Assembly (NCBI RefSeq): GCF_934330165.1
Contig: NZ_CAKRGI010000003.1
Location: 1-64,000 of the forward strand
Direction: 5' to 3'
Source of the DNA: an uncultured Mediterraneibacter sp.
Lineage (GTDB): Bacteria > Bacillota > Clostridia > Lachnospirales > Lachnospiraceae
Length of the DNA: 64,000 nucleotides
The position numbers and the translations under genes were made by a program. Positions 35,156 to 46,907 of the stretch are shown here, one piece after another (position 1 is the stretch's first letter; the number at the start of each line of letters is the position of its first letter). The notes under the pieces were generated by a model. It saw nothing but the letters and a program-made list of their open reading frames with translations. It did no database searches and was not told the DNA's origin.

Positions 35156-35199
35156 CTTTCTCCTTTCCGACTGCGGTCCTCTGATTTTGAATGAAATTT

Positions 35200-35214
35200 G
35201 GTACGATCCGTACC
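35200..35214. promoter_or_regulatory. palindrome in the DUF5688 leader
   Basis: GGTACG-ATC-CGTACC is a perfect six-base palindrome about 40 bases downstream of the predicted DUF5688 transcription start. The word GTCAGGTA (minus strand) occurs both here and between the -35 and -10, hinting at a repeated operator. Confidence 0.45.
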
Positions 35215-35258
35215 TGACTGATTCGATTTATGAATTGAAACAATATTATGTGCTACTT

Positions 35259-35287
35259 ATTATATGTGACCGTCTACCTGACCGCAA
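35259..35287 (-). promoter_or_regulatory. promoter of DUF5688-adhesin unit
   Basis: -35 TTGCGG (35282-35287), 17-base spacer, -10 TATAAT (35259-35264) on the minus strand; leader about 95 bases. Confidence 0.6.
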
Positions 35288-35329
35288 CATAAAAATTATT
35301 AAAACTTTCCAAACTAATTAAAAATATAT

Positions 35330-35372
35330 AAAAAAAGAGCCGCAGACATGAACATCTCATGCATACGACTCT
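35330..35372 (-). terminator. efp terminator
   Basis: On the minus strand AGAGTCG pairs with CGGCTCT (one G-U) around a 23-base loop containing its own CATGA/CATG pairing, followed by six T. Confidence 0.75.
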
Positions 35373-35393
35373 GACTGATTATGAATATCCGGA

Positions 35394-35951
35394 TTATACT
35401 CTTGAAAGATACTCTCCAGTACGTGTATCGATCTTCAGAACATCCCCTGTCTCAACAAACAGCGGAACCATAACGGTAGCACCTGTCTCTACGATTGCAG
35501 GCTTTGTAGCACCCTGTGCTGTATCACCTTTGAATCCAGGCTCTGTCTCTGTAATCGCCAGTTCTACGAACAGTGGTGGCTCTACAGAAAATACATTTCC
35601 ATTGTGGGAACAGATCTTAACTGTCTCGTTCTCTTTTACAAACTTCAGTGCGTCACCAACCACATCTGAGTTCAGTGCGATCTGATCATAGGTCTCCATA
35701 TCCATGAAGTTATAGAGGTCTCCATCCTGATACAGATACTGCATATCTTTTCTCTCGATATGGGCATTCTCAAACTTCTCTGTAGGACGGAATGTCTTCT
35801 CAACAACTCCTCCACTGATGATATTTTTTAATTTTGTTCTTACGAAAGCAGCACCCTTTCCAGGCTTTACATGCTGGAACTCCATAATCTGATAAATATT
35901 TCCTTCAATCTCGATTGTAATACCGTTCTTAAAATCTCCTGCTGAAACCAT
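35394..35951 (-). CDS. efp: Translation elongation factor P
   Basis: EF-P relieves ribosome stalling at polyproline. The 185 residues have the three beta-barrel domains; [15 protein letters not shown] holds the modified-lysine region at the domain I tip (Lys at about 32-34), and the end [17 protein letters not shown] is the family signature. The ATG is preceded by AAGGAGG. It is followed downstream, on the minus strand, by the DUF5688 unit after a strong terminator, and preceded by yqeG with 110 bp between. Confidence 0.97.
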   Translation of the reverse strand: MVSAGDFKNGITIEIEGNIYQIMEFQHVKPGKGAAFVRTKLKNIISGGVVEKTFRPTEKFENAHIERKDMQYLYQDGDLYNFMDMETYDQIALNSDVVGDALKFVKENETVKICSHNGNVFSVEPPLFVELAITETEPGFKGDTAQGATKPAIVETGATVMVPLFVETGDVLKIDTRTGEYLSRV

Positions 35952-36061
35952 GTATAATCCTCCTTCAATAACTTATCATTCAGGCATTCACTCATACCAT
36001 TTTATACTAATTTTCTACTTTTTTCAATCCTTTTTTGCAGGTTACCCTGCCTTAAATGCAT

Positions 36062-36568
36062 TTATCTGCACTCTTTTTCATAAAAATACAATACAATCTT
36101 CTCCAGATACCGTTTCAACACAATCTGGATCTCTTCTTTCGGATCTATAGGCTGCACGAGAATGTTATGAATCCCGGCTCTTTTCGCCCCCCATACATCC
36201 GTAAACAGCTGATCTCCGACAAATACTGTGCTGGTCAGATCTGTCCCCATCAGTTCCATTGCACGCTTATAATTGCCTGTGGCAGGCTTATGTGCATTAA
36301 AAATATAATGCGTCCCTACATCCTGATTAAACATCTCAACCCGCTTCTTCTGATTATTCGACAGAAGACAGGACTCAAACCCAATCTCTTTCAGACGTCC
36401 GAACAACTGCTTTGCCCGTTCATCTGCCGGAGCACCATGTGGAACCAGTGTATTGTCAATATCGAAAATCACACCTCTGTACCCTTTCTGATACAGCTTT
36501 TCAAATGGAATACTGTATGTTGATTCCATATATTCATCCGGGAAAAATCGATCAAACATTCTCTTCAT
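36062..36568 (-). CDS. YqeG-family HAD IIIA-type phosphatase
   Basis: A 168-residue HAD hydrolase with all four motifs: FDIDNTLVPHG (nucleophile Asp), SNNQKKR, a Lys in KPATGNYKRAM, and VFVGDQLFTDVWGAKRAG. Such YqeG proteins are phosphatases of uncertain substrate, in some groups active on phosphatidylglycerophosphate. Its first 17 bases lie inside the end of the aroQ-aroK gene, so the two are translated together; the pairing is a common context in these bacteria. Confidence 0.9.
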   Translation of the reverse strand: MKRMFDRFFPDEYMESTYSIPFEKLYQKGYRGVIFDIDNTLVPHGAPADERAKQLFGRLKEIGFESCLLSNNQKKRVEMFNQDVGTHYIFNAHKPATGNYKRAMELMGTDLTSTVFVGDQLFTDVWGAKRAGIHNILVQPIDPKEEIQIVLKRYLEKIVLYFYEKECR

Positions 36569-37343
36569 CTAACTCCGTAAGCTTTGAGATAAGCTCTTCA
36601 CTGATCTCAAGAATCGACTTATTATCTGTCTGGATCACAACATCCGCTGCCGCTTCATATTTCTCACGACGCTTCTCCATCATATCTGCAATAAACGAAA
36701 TATTTTTATTTCCATTCAGGATCGGTCTGTCATTGCTGTCCTTGACACGTTCATAAATTGTCTCAGGACTGGCCGTAAGCAAAACGACTCTTCCGTTCTT
36801 CTTCATCTCAACTACATTCTGCTCACGCATGGCAACACCACCGCCACAGGAAATAATACAGTTCTCACCCTCCTGCAGTTCTTTGAGAAGATTTGTCTCA
36901 AGATTACGAAAATATTCTTCTCCGTAAGTAGCAAAAATATCCGGGATACTCATCTCTTCACGTTCTACGATCTCCTGATCCATCTCCACCAGTTTCATGT
37001 CGAACATAGTACTTAAGTAATCGGAAATGGTGGATTTTCCTGCTCCCATAAATCCGATCAGAACAATATTATAGGAGAAGAGCTTTCTTGCCTGAATTCT
37101 CTTACTGTTCCTTAAGATCCGTTTAAATACATCATGGATCTCATCCTGATATTTATTATCTTTCAGCTTCTCATTCAGTCTGCGTTCCTGCTTTGCTTCC
37201 TGAGCCGGCTGGAGAATCGGCATACCATAAGTTTCTTTATAAGCCATGATCTTTTCGATGATGGCATTTCTCTCCACGAGTGCATCAATGATCTTATCAT
37301 CACACAACGCAAGCTGCTCGCGGTACATTTCCAGATCGTTCAT
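36552..37343 (-). CDS. bifunctional chorismate mutase / shikimate kinase
   Basis: Two enzymes in one 263-residue chain. The N-terminal AroQ-type helical chorismate mutase (about 1-88: MNDLEMYREQLALCDDKIID ... ERNAIIEKIMAYK ... RRLNEKLK) converts chorismate to prephenate. The C-terminal P-loop shikimate kinase (about 93-260: LIGFMGAGKSTISDYLS, CGGGVAMRE, DRPILNG lid) phosphorylates shikimate. They are non-adjacent steps of aromatic amino-acid synthesis. The ATG at 37343 has GGAGG seven bases upstream; the open frame further up lacks a ribosome site. A promoter lies at 37419-37447. The end overlaps yqeG. Confidence 0.93.
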   Translation of the reverse strand: MNDLEMYREQLALCDDKIIDALVERNAIIEKIMAYKETYGMPILQPAQEAKQERRLNEKLKDNKYQDEIHDVFKRILRNSKRIQARKLFSYNIVLIGFMGAGKSTISDYLSTMFDMKLVEMDQEIVEREEMSIPDIFATYGEEYFRNLETNLLKELQEGENCIISCGGGVAMREQNVVEMKKNGRVVLLTASPETIYERVKDSNDRPILNGNKNISFIADMMEKRREKYEAAADVVIQTDNKSILEISEELISKLTELDEENV

Positions 37344-37418
37344 CCTAAAACCTCCACACTTCTTTATGCTTCTTACAGATTTTCCGGTAAAATCTTTTTT
37401 CGTCGCACAATCCATTTC

Positions 37419-37447
37419 ATTATAGCAATTCGAAAGTGGGATAGCAA
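37419..37447 (-). promoter_or_regulatory. promoter of chorismate mutase/shikimate kinase
   Basis: -35 TTGCTA (37442-37447), 17-base spacer, -10 TATAAT (37419-37424) on the minus strand. Confidence 0.65.
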
Positions 37448-37457
37448 GATTTTTCGA

Positions 37458-38234
37458 TCATTTTTCAAGTGACTTCCTTATATTATTTTTAAACTGTTCC
37501 CATGCGGCTTCATCTTCCACAAAATATTTCGGACAAATTTTCCCGGTCACATCATAATGACGGATGACCTGATCCTCATTCAGATTATATTTTTTACACA
37601 GCCATGCTGTAAGCTGAACCATCGACTGATAAGTTTCTTTTGTAAACTTTCCTGTCTCATCCGGGTGACAGCACTCAATAGATACCGTATCCGCATTCCG
37701 TTCATTTGATGCATAAGCCATCTCCCACGTCGGCACACACTGGATGATCTCTCCATCCAGTCCGATTACAAAATTGCTGCTGGCCTCTGTCTCATGGCTG
37801 TCCTTCAAGCCATTAAAATAATCCCTGTTCTCCTGTGCCGTACTTCCTGGATTTGCTGTATAATGGATCACAATTCCATGAATCTCATCAATCGTTGTAC
37901 CGGGTCTTGAATATGGATTTACATCCAGAAGCTGCACATCAATCACTGGCTCTGACGCATCCACGTTAACTGCTCCGTAATCTGATGACATACTGTCTGT
38001 TCCTCTGACTTTTCTGATACACGAACGAAGCAGAAGAACCACTGTCAACAAAAACAGGATCACTACTCCGATACGGATCAGGCGGTATTTTTTCACCACT
38101 CTTCTTTTTCTCCCCAAAGGTCTGCTCCCTCTGTTCTTTTTTCTTCCACCTGTATTTCCCGAACTCCTTCTTTTCCTGGTCCATTTTCCTCTGTCCGGTC
38201 TCGTTTTTTCAACTCTTCTGTTTCCCTGTGCCAT
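37458..38234 (-). CDS. N-acetylmuramoyl-L-alanine amidase (Amidase_2)
   Basis: A 258-residue membrane-anchored cell-wall hydrolase. The first 50 residues are very basic and Arg/Lys/Gly-rich, then one transmembrane helix (about 53-72) and an extracellular type-2 amidase domain: GIVIHYTANPGS (zinc His), RDYFNGLKD, SSNFVIGLDGEIIQ and VSIECCHPDETGKF, with RHYDVTGKICPKYF near the end. It cleaves the bond between MurNAc and the peptide stem. The long basic cytoplasmic tail is uncommon for the enzyme and may bind nucleic acid or phospholipid. GAGGT precedes the ATG. Confidence 0.9.
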   Translation of the reverse strand: MAQGNRRVEKTRPDRGKWTRKRRSSGNTGGRKKNRGSRPLGRKRRVVKKYRLIRIGVVILFLLTVVLLLRSCIRKVRGTDSMSSDYGAVNVDASEPVIDVQLLDVNPYSRPGTTIDEIHGIVIHYTANPGSTAQENRDYFNGLKDSHETEASSNFVIGLDGEIIQCVPTWEMAYASNERNADTVSIECCHPDETGKFTKETYQSMVQLTAWLCKKYNLNEDQVIRHYDVTGKICPKYFVEDEAAWEQFKNNIRKSLEK

Positions 38235-38362
38235 ATTCTGTACCTCATATATAAAAATCTTTTGTCTTCACACAACTCCTTTACATATTGTCCATTATAG
38301 CATAGCTTTTCTAAAGGATTCTGAATAAAATCTTAGGACTTTCTTTTAAAACAAAAACATAT

Positions 38363-38411
38363 AAAAAATAACGTACCGTATCAGTAAACCTGACAGGGTA
38401 CGTTATTTTTA
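38363..38411. terminator. guaB terminator (bidirectional)
   Basis: AATAACGTACC (38367-38377) and GGTACGTTATT (38397-38407) form an eleven-pair stem with T-rich sequence on both sides. It would stop guaB on the minus strand. Confidence 0.8.
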
Positions 38412-38457
38412 TTTATGTGGACAACAATCCAGTGACTGTGCCGGCACAAGATCTTAT

Positions 38458-39942
<1,485 letters not shown>

Positions 39943-39969
39943 TCAAAATATTAGTGATTGTTACCTGTT

Positions 39970-39998
39970 ATAGTACCTAAATTCAGATCAGTTGTCAA
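39970..39998 (-). promoter_or_regulatory. guaB promoter
   Basis: -35 TTGACA (39993-39998), 17-base spacer, -10 TACTAT (39970-39975) on the minus strand. Confidence 0.7.
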
Positions 39999-40020
39999 GA
40001 ACTTTAAAACTTCGACAAAT

Positions 40021-40052
40021 AAAAAAATGCGGAAACGTCTACACATTTCCGC
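40021..40052 (-). terminator. groESL terminator
   Basis: On the minus strand GCGGAAA and TTTCCGC enclose a ten-base loop and are followed by ATTTTTTT, 45 bases after the groEL stop. Confidence 0.8.
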
Positions 40053-40096
40053 ACCCCATTTCTTTTTCCAGTTCTCAACAGGATGATGAACACTGC

Positions 40097-41785
<1,689 letters not shown>

Positions 41786-41835
41786 TCAGATCTGCCTGCC
41801 ATTCCTTTCAGGCTTTCTCCGTCTCTGAACGTGCT

Positions 41836-42120
41836 TTACTCAACGATTGCAAGAATATCATTCTGCTTAACGATGATATATTCCTCGCCATCCAGCTCAA
41901 CATCGGTTCCTGCATACTTGGAATAAATAACTTTATCTCCGACCTTTACCTGCATTACAACTTCTTTTCCATCAATATTACCGCCAGGTCCTACAGCGAT
42001 AACTTCTGCCTCCTGCGGTTTTTCTTTCGCCTGTCCCGGTAATACGATACCGGACTTTGTAGTCTCTTCTGCTTCTAACTGCTTTAAAACGATCTTGTCA
42101 CCTAATGGTACTAATTTCAT
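41836..42120 (-). CDS. groES: 10 kDa chaperonin GroES
   Basis: The lid of the GroEL chamber. The 94 residues show MKLVPLGDKIVLKQLEAEET, the mobile loop (about 17-32: TKSGIVLPGQAKEKPQ) and the VIYSKYAGTDVELDGEEYII ending. AGGAGG stands before the ATG. A perfect CIRCE element lies 28 bases upstream, with the promoter behind it. Confidence 0.97.
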   Translation of the reverse strand: MKLVPLGDKIVLKQLEAEETTKSGIVLPGQAKEKPQEAEVIAVGPGGNIDGKEVVMQVKVGDKVIYSKYAGTDVELDGEEYIIVKQNDILAIVE

Positions 42121-42147
42121 TGTAATTCCTCCTTGATATTCAGCTTA

Positions 42148-42174
42148 TTAGCACTCTTTTCGCTTGAGTGCTAA
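42148..42174. promoter_or_regulatory. CIRCE element (HrcA operator)
   Basis: TTAGCACTC-N9-GAGTGCTAA matches the CIRCE consensus perfectly. It lies in the groES leader, downstream of the promoter, where HrcA binding represses groESL until heat stress. Confidence 0.95.
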
Positions 42175-42185
42175 CCCATGAATAT

Positions 42186-42214
42186 AAAATAGCACTCCAC
42201 TTCCCATTTGTCAA
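42186..42214 (-). promoter_or_regulatory. groESL promoter
   Basis: -35 TTGACA (42209-42214), 17-base spacer, -10 TATTTT (42186-42191) on the minus strand. An extra GAGTGCTA half of the CIRCE word (42188-42196) lies inside it. Confidence 0.7.
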
Positions 42215-42284
42215 CCTAGTTTAGATTTTTTTTAGATTCCTTCCTCAATCGTACGCACGAATGCAGCCTGCCGGGTTTGTACAA

Positions 42285-42321
42285 CCCAAAAAGAGCCGCA
42301 GGTTCTTTTCCTGTAGCTCTT
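42285..42321 (-). terminator. terminator after the codY-linked 108-aa gene
   Basis: On the minus strand AGAGCTACAGG pairs with CCTGCGGCTCT around a seven-base loop, then TTTTT. It ends the topA-codY transcript before the groESL promoter region. Confidence 0.8.
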
Positions 42322-42354
42322 CTTTACGTTCTTTTATGCCTTTTATAAAGTTTC

Positions 42355-42681
42355 TTATATGTGCCTTGTCGCCCGGCGGTTCTCATAGATATTATAAAAT
42401 CCATTCTCAATGCGGAACTTTAAAAGATTGATCCCCTCTGACCGGTATCTCTCTTTTACGACACCGGAACAGCACAGAAGTTCCGTCTTCGTGGAAATAT
42501 AACACCGGTACTTTGCATCCAGCAGGATCGCTGTCAATTCATCCTCTTTCAATTCAAGATAAATGTATTCATCCTCGATATCATACTTATATACCCGGCA
42601 GGCTCTTGTCGTGTCGTCAAAAATTCCATCCGCAGATATAACTTTTTCCATTTGCAGGTCAACAGGATTTCCCTCATACAT
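42355..42681 (-). CDS. hypothetical protein next to codY, 108 aa
   Basis: I do not recognise a named family. The chain is acidic to neutral, rich in alternating hydrophobic residues (YIYLELKEDELTAILLDAKY) and looks like a small beta barrel, possibly PilZ- or YcgR-like in its N-terminal part (RCRVYKYDIEDE... VKERYRSEGINLLKFRIENG), without the PilZ RxxxR motif. No membrane segment. It starts 15 bp after codY with AAGGAAAG before the ATG, and a terminator follows. I recall related small genes at this place in other Lachnospiraceae, so it is probably a real conserved gene. Confidence 0.65.
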   Translation of the reverse strand: MYEGNPVDLQMEKVISADGIFDDTTRACRVYKYDIEDEYIYLELKEDELTAILLDAKYRCYISTKTELLCCSGVVKERYRSEGINLLKFRIENGFYNIYENRRATRHI

Positions 42682-42696
42682 AGCTGTCTTTCCTTC

Positions 42697-43479
42697 CTAA
42701 TACATCCGCTCTTTCTCAATCCGTTCCAGTTCTGTAAATACATAATCGTTCAGTACTTTAATGTAAGTTCCTTTCATACCTGAAGACCGGGACTCGATCA
42801 CACCCGCACTTTCAAACTTACGCAGTGCATTCACGATCACGGAACGGGTAATTCCTACACGGTCAGCCACTTTGCTTGCAACCAGAATCCCCTCTGTTCC
42901 GTTCAGTTCTTTAAAAATATGGATGATCGCTTCAAGTTCTGAAAATGAAAGGGTACTGATCGCAGCCTGGACAACATGTTCTTTTCTCGTCTCTTCAGCA
43001 CTTTCTTCATTCACTGAACGAAGCATCTCAAGTCCAACAACCGCAGTACCATACTCGCTAAGAATAATATCATCAATGGAATAGGTAGCATCCTGCTTAT
43101 AAATAAATAATGTACCAAGTCTTTCTCCCGCAATATCGATCGGTGTAATGATCGCCTGACATCCCTCTACTGCATCAGCAGAAAATCCCAGAGTCTCAAG
43201 ATTTACATTTTCCTTGGTAGACAGGACGCTTAAAAGACGCTCATTGAGCATACTGTCAATATGCGATCCGACTGCCTCGGTGATCAGTTCATGAATCTCT
43301 CTGACATGATCACACTTGCTGACTCCCAGAATCTTTCCTTTCTTACTGACAACCAGTACATTGGAATCAAGAATCTCCGTCAGGACGGCACAGATATCAT
43401 TAAACACTACTTTGCTGGAATTATTATTATGCAAAAGTTTATTAATCTTTCTGGTCTTATCCAATAATTGTACGCTCAT
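42697..43479 (-). CDS. codY: GTP-sensing transcriptional pleiotropic repressor CodY
   Basis: CodY senses GTP and branched-chain amino acids and represses nitrogen, transport and stationary-phase genes. The 260 residues begin MSVQLLDKTRKINKLLHNNN and have the GAF domain (about 1-155) and the winged helix-turn-helix (SKVADRVGITRSVIVNALRK, near 203-222). The ATG at 43479 is behind GGAGG; the upstream extension is intergenic. It lies 94 bp after topA with a CodY-like core (TTTTCAGAA, near 43550) in the gap, which hints at autoregulation. Confidence 0.97.
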   Translation of the reverse strand: MSVQLLDKTRKINKLLHNNNSSKVVFNDICAVLTEILDSNVLVVSKKGKILGVSKCDHVREIHELITEAVGSHIDSMLNERLLSVLSTKENVNLETLGFSADAVEGCQAIITPIDIAGERLGTLFIYKQDATYSIDDIILSEYGTAVVGLEMLRSVNEESAEETRKEHVVQAAISTLSFSELEAIIHIFKELNGTEGILVASKVADRVGITRSVIVNALRKFESAGVIESRSSGMKGTYIKVLNDYVFTELERIEKERMY

Positions 43480-43573
43480 TGTCTCCTCCACAATTCTAAG
43501 TTGTATATACAAATACAAAAAATTTTGTAAGCAAGTCTATATTATCATACAATTCTGAAAACATCAATGTAAT

Positions 43574-45658
43574 TTACGCATGATCCTGCTCTTTTTTCAG
43601 ACTTGTTACATAACCACACTGCTCGTCTGCACATACAAGCTTATTTCCCTTTTCAACCATATATCCACCACACTGTGGACACTTTTCTTTCGACGGCTTC
43701 TGCCATGACATGAATTCACATTCTGGATTATTCTCACAACCGTAATATTTTCTTCCTTTTTTCGTCTTGCGGATCACAACATCTTTTCCGCATATCGGAC
43801 ATGGTACTCCGATTTTCTCCAGATATGGCTTCGTATTTCTGCATTCCGGGAATCCCGGGCAGGCAAGGAATTTTCCATGTGGCCCATACTTGATGACCAT
43901 ATTTCGTCCACATTCCTCACAGACTACATCAGTCACCTCATCCTCAATCGTCACACTCTCCAGCTCTTTTTCTGCTTTCTGCACAGCTTCGTCCAGATCC
44001 GGGTAGAAATTACGGATTACTTCTTTCCACGGTACTTTTCCCTCTTCAACCATATCCAGAAGTCCTTCCATATTTGCTGTGAAATGCACATCCACAATAC
44101 TTGGGAAAGACTGTTTCATCATATTATTGACAACTTCCCCGATTTCAGTCATGTAGAGATTTTTTCCCTCTTTTGTCACATAGCGTCTTCCCAGAATCAG
44201 AGAGATCGTCGGAGCATAAGTACTAGGTCTTCCAATCCCCAGTTCTTCCAGTGTCTTTACAAGACTTGCCTCCGTATAATGTGCCGGCGGCTGAGTAAAA
44301 TGCTGCTTTGGTTCAAACTCCTCTCTTGTCAGCACTGAATCCATACTCAGATTTCCAACAAGAACATTGCTCTCCTCTTTCTCTTCCTCTGCTTCTGTAT
44401 ACACGCAGCGGAATCCGTCAAAAGCTACTTTTGAAGTTGCAACGGTAAAGCAATAGCCTGCTGCCCCGATCTTAACCGCCGTTGTCTCATAACGTGCCGG
44501 CTGCATACGGCTTGCCGTAAAACGTTTCCATATCAGTTGATACAGACGAAACTGATCTCTCGTAAGAGACTCTTTTATTGCCGCCGGTGTCCTGGAAATG
44601 TCAGTCGGACGGATCGCTTCATGGGCATCCTGAATCTTCTTTCCATCATTTTTAACCTGATTTCCTGCAGCTACATATTCCGCTCCGTAAACCGAACCGA
44701 TATATCCTCTCGCTGCAGCATCCGCCTCATCCGAAATACGTGTTGAATCCGTACGCAGATAGGTAATGATACCTACGGTTCCACTGCCCTTGATATCCAC
44801 ACCTTCGTATAACTGCTGTGCAATACGCATTGTCTTCTGCGTTCCAAAATTCAGAGCCTTTGCCGCTTCCTGCTGCAAGGTACTGGTCGTAAACGGTAAC
44901 GGTGCCTTGCGGATCCGCTCACTCTTTTTAATATCCGTAATCTGAAACTCTGCATTTTCCAGAGTTTTCAGAATCCCGTCCATTTCCTTTTTAGAATGGA
45001 TCGTCATTTTTTCTTTCTCAGTTCCGTAGAACTTTGCCGTCAGTGGACGTCTTTCTCCTTTTACCTTAAGCACTGCCTCCAGCGACCAGTATTCTTCAGG
45101 AATAAATGCATCGATCTCTGCTTCACGGTCTGCAATAATGCGAAGTGTCACCGACTGGACTCTTCCTGCACTCAGACCTCTTTTCACTTTCGCCCAGAGC
45201 AACGGACTGATCTTATATCCCACCATACGATCCAGTTCTCTCCTTGCCTGCTGGGCATCTACCAGATTCATATCAATATCTCTTGGATTTTTCAGTGATA
45301 CTTTTACTGCATTTTTCGTAATCTCGTTAAATGTGATACGCCGCATCTTCTTTTCGTCCAGCTTCAATGCTGTAGCAAGATGCCACGAAATGGCTTCTCC
45401 CTCACGGTCAGGGTCGGTTGCAAGAAAGACTTTATCTGACTTTTTTGCTTCTTTTCTGAGGTTGGCAAGGATATCTCCTTTCCCACGGATTGTAATATAT
45501 TTTGGTTCGTAGTCATTGTCTACGTCTATTCCAAGCTGACTTTTCGGAAGATCCCTTACATGTCCCTGGGAAGCCGTCACGGTATAATTACTTCCAAGGA
45601 ATTTCTTAATTGTCTTTACCTTTGCAGGAGACTCCACGATTACAAGATAATGTGCCAT
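43574..45658 (-). CDS. topA: DNA topoisomerase I
   Basis: Relaxes negative supercoils by a Tyr-linked single-strand break. The 694 residues start MAHYLVIVESPAKVKTIKKF (Toprim), include the type IA core with GYISPLLW and YLRTDSTRIS around the catalytic Tyr, and end with three zinc-finger units (CEECGRNM, CPICGKDV, CPQCGGYM). The ATG at 45658 has GGAGG nine bases upstream; the 61 codons above it lack a ribosome site. It lies 38 bp after dprA, as in many Firmicutes. Confidence 0.97.
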   Translation of the reverse strand: MAHYLVIVESPAKVKTIKKFLGSNYTVTASQGHVRDLPKSQLGIDVDNDYEPKYITIRGKGDILANLRKEAKKSDKVFLATDPDREGEAISWHLATALKLDEKKMRRITFNEITKNAVKVSLKNPRDIDMNLVDAQQARRELDRMVGYKISPLLWAKVKRGLSAGRVQSVTLRIIADREAEIDAFIPEEYWSLEAVLKVKGERRPLTAKFYGTEKEKMTIHSKKEMDGILKTLENAEFQITDIKKSERIRKAPLPFTTSTLQQEAAKALNFGTQKTMRIAQQLYEGVDIKGSGTVGIITYLRTDSTRISDEADAAARGYIGSVYGAEYVAAGNQVKNDGKKIQDAHEAIRPTDISRTPAAIKESLTRDQFRLYQLIWKRFTASRMQPARYETTAVKIGAAGYCFTVATSKVAFDGFRCVYTEAEEEKEESNVLVGNLSMDSVLTREEFEPKQHFTQPPAHYTEASLVKTLEELGIGRPSTYAPTISLILGRRYVTKEGKNLYMTEIGEVVNNMMKQSFPSIVDVHFTANMEGLLDMVEEGKVPWKEVIRNFYPDLDEAVQKAEKELESVTIEDEVTDVVCEECGRNMVIKYGPHGKFLACPGFPECRNTKPYLEKIGVPCPICGKDVVIRKTKKGRKYYGCENNPECEFMSWQKPSKEKCPQCGGYMVEKGNKLVCADEQCGYVTSLKKEQDHA

Positions 45659-45696
45659 AAATCTACTTCCTCCATCCGGCAGAACTATTCTTTCTT

Positions 45697-46797
45697 CTAC
45701 CTTCTGATATAATAATTCTTTGAAACTTCTTTTATATATCCCTGTAACTCCAAAGATACCAGAACGCTCATCAGTTTCCTGATTTCCAGTCCTGTCTCCA
45801 GCACTAAATTTTCCACATTCTTTGGATACAGACCGACACAACTATACACCAATTCATCTTCACTTTCAAGCGTTTTTTTATTTTTATCAGGTTTTATCTC
45901 CGTCTTTCTGCACAAATTATCCGGCATAATTCCCCATTCATTCAGCAGGTTTTCAGCAGACAGGAGTACACCGGCTCCCTGCTGGATCAGCCGGTTACAG
46001 CCGGTACTGAGAGGACTGTCTACCGGTCCGGGCAGAGCATAAACCTCCTTCCCCTGTTCCAGTGCCAGATCGGCTGTGATAAGTGAACCGCTCCGCTCCT
46101 TTGCCTCCATGATAAGGATCACATCAGACAACCCACTAATGATCCGGTTTCTGAGCGGGAAATTGACAGCCAGCGGTGGCGTACCGGGTGGAAACTCAGA
46201 CAAGATCCCACCTCCCTGTTCCAGAAGATCCATATACAGACCGATATGTTCTCTCGGGTAACAGATATCCACACCACAGCCCAGAACTGCAAACGTTTTC
46301 CCCCTTCCCATCAATGCCCCACGATGTCCCATACCATCAATTCCTCTTGCCAGTCCGCTGATGATATCAACTCCTGCCTGTGCCAGCTTTCTTCCATATT
46401 CTACTGCATATTTTTCTCCGTAAGCGGTGCAGTTCCTCGCTCCTACGATTGCTGCCTTCTCAGTATCTTTTCCTGGAAGCTTTCCTTTCACGAATAATGC
46501 AAACGGAAAATCCACAAGCTGAAGTAATTTGGGGGGATATTTTTCCGAAAAATACGGGATTATACGGATTCCTTTTTTCTTCATTTCCTCGTAGATTTTT
46601 TCCGGATCTTTCATCTTTTGTGCCTGCCTGATTTCCTGACAGTCCTTTTCTGTCAGAAAAGGGAATTTTTTTAATTGCGTTTCTTCTATATAATATGCAT
46701 TTCTGCACGATTCCAGAGCTTCATGAAGCAAATATTTTTTTCTTGCACCAAGTCCCCGTATCCCGGCAAACCATACCTCATATTTTTCCTGTTCCAT
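45697..46797 (-). CDS. dprA: DNA processing protein DprA (Smf)
   Basis: Binds incoming single-stranded DNA during transformation and loads RecA. The 366 residues have the Rossmann core: IVGARNCTAYGEKYA, DIISGLARGIDGMGHRGAL, FAVLGCGVDICYPREH, and NFPLRNRIISGLSDVILIMEA. The ATG at 46797 is chosen, seven bases after GAGG; codons above it are an AG-rich spacer. A C-terminal winged domain (about 300-366) follows. It sits between comM and topA, a linkage that in Bacillus and relatives connects competence with DNA topology. Confidence 0.95.
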   Translation of the reverse strand: MEQEKYEVWFAGIRGLGARKKYLLHEALESCRNAYYIEETQLKKFPFLTEKDCQEIRQAQKMKDPEKIYEEMKKKGIRIIPYFSEKYPPKLLQLVDFPFALFVKGKLPGKDTEKAAIVGARNCTAYGEKYAVEYGRKLAQAGVDIISGLARGIDGMGHRGALMGRGKTFAVLGCGVDICYPREHIGLYMDLLEQGGGILSEFPPGTPPLAVNFPLRNRIISGLSDVILIMEAKERSGSLITADLALEQGKEVYALPGPVDSPLSTGCNRLIQQGAGVLLSAENLLNEWGIMPDNLCRKTEIKPDKNKKTLESEDELVYSCVGLYPKNVENLVLETGLEIRKLMSVLVSLELQGYIKEVSKNYYIRR

Positions 46798-46907
46798 ATC
46801 CATGCCTCTTTCTTTTGTTCTTTTTATGGTTCTTTCTGCTTTCTTTCTATTTTCTTTCTCGTTCCATTCTGCTTTCCACACAGGTTCTCTTCCCTTTTCT
46901 CCGCCTT

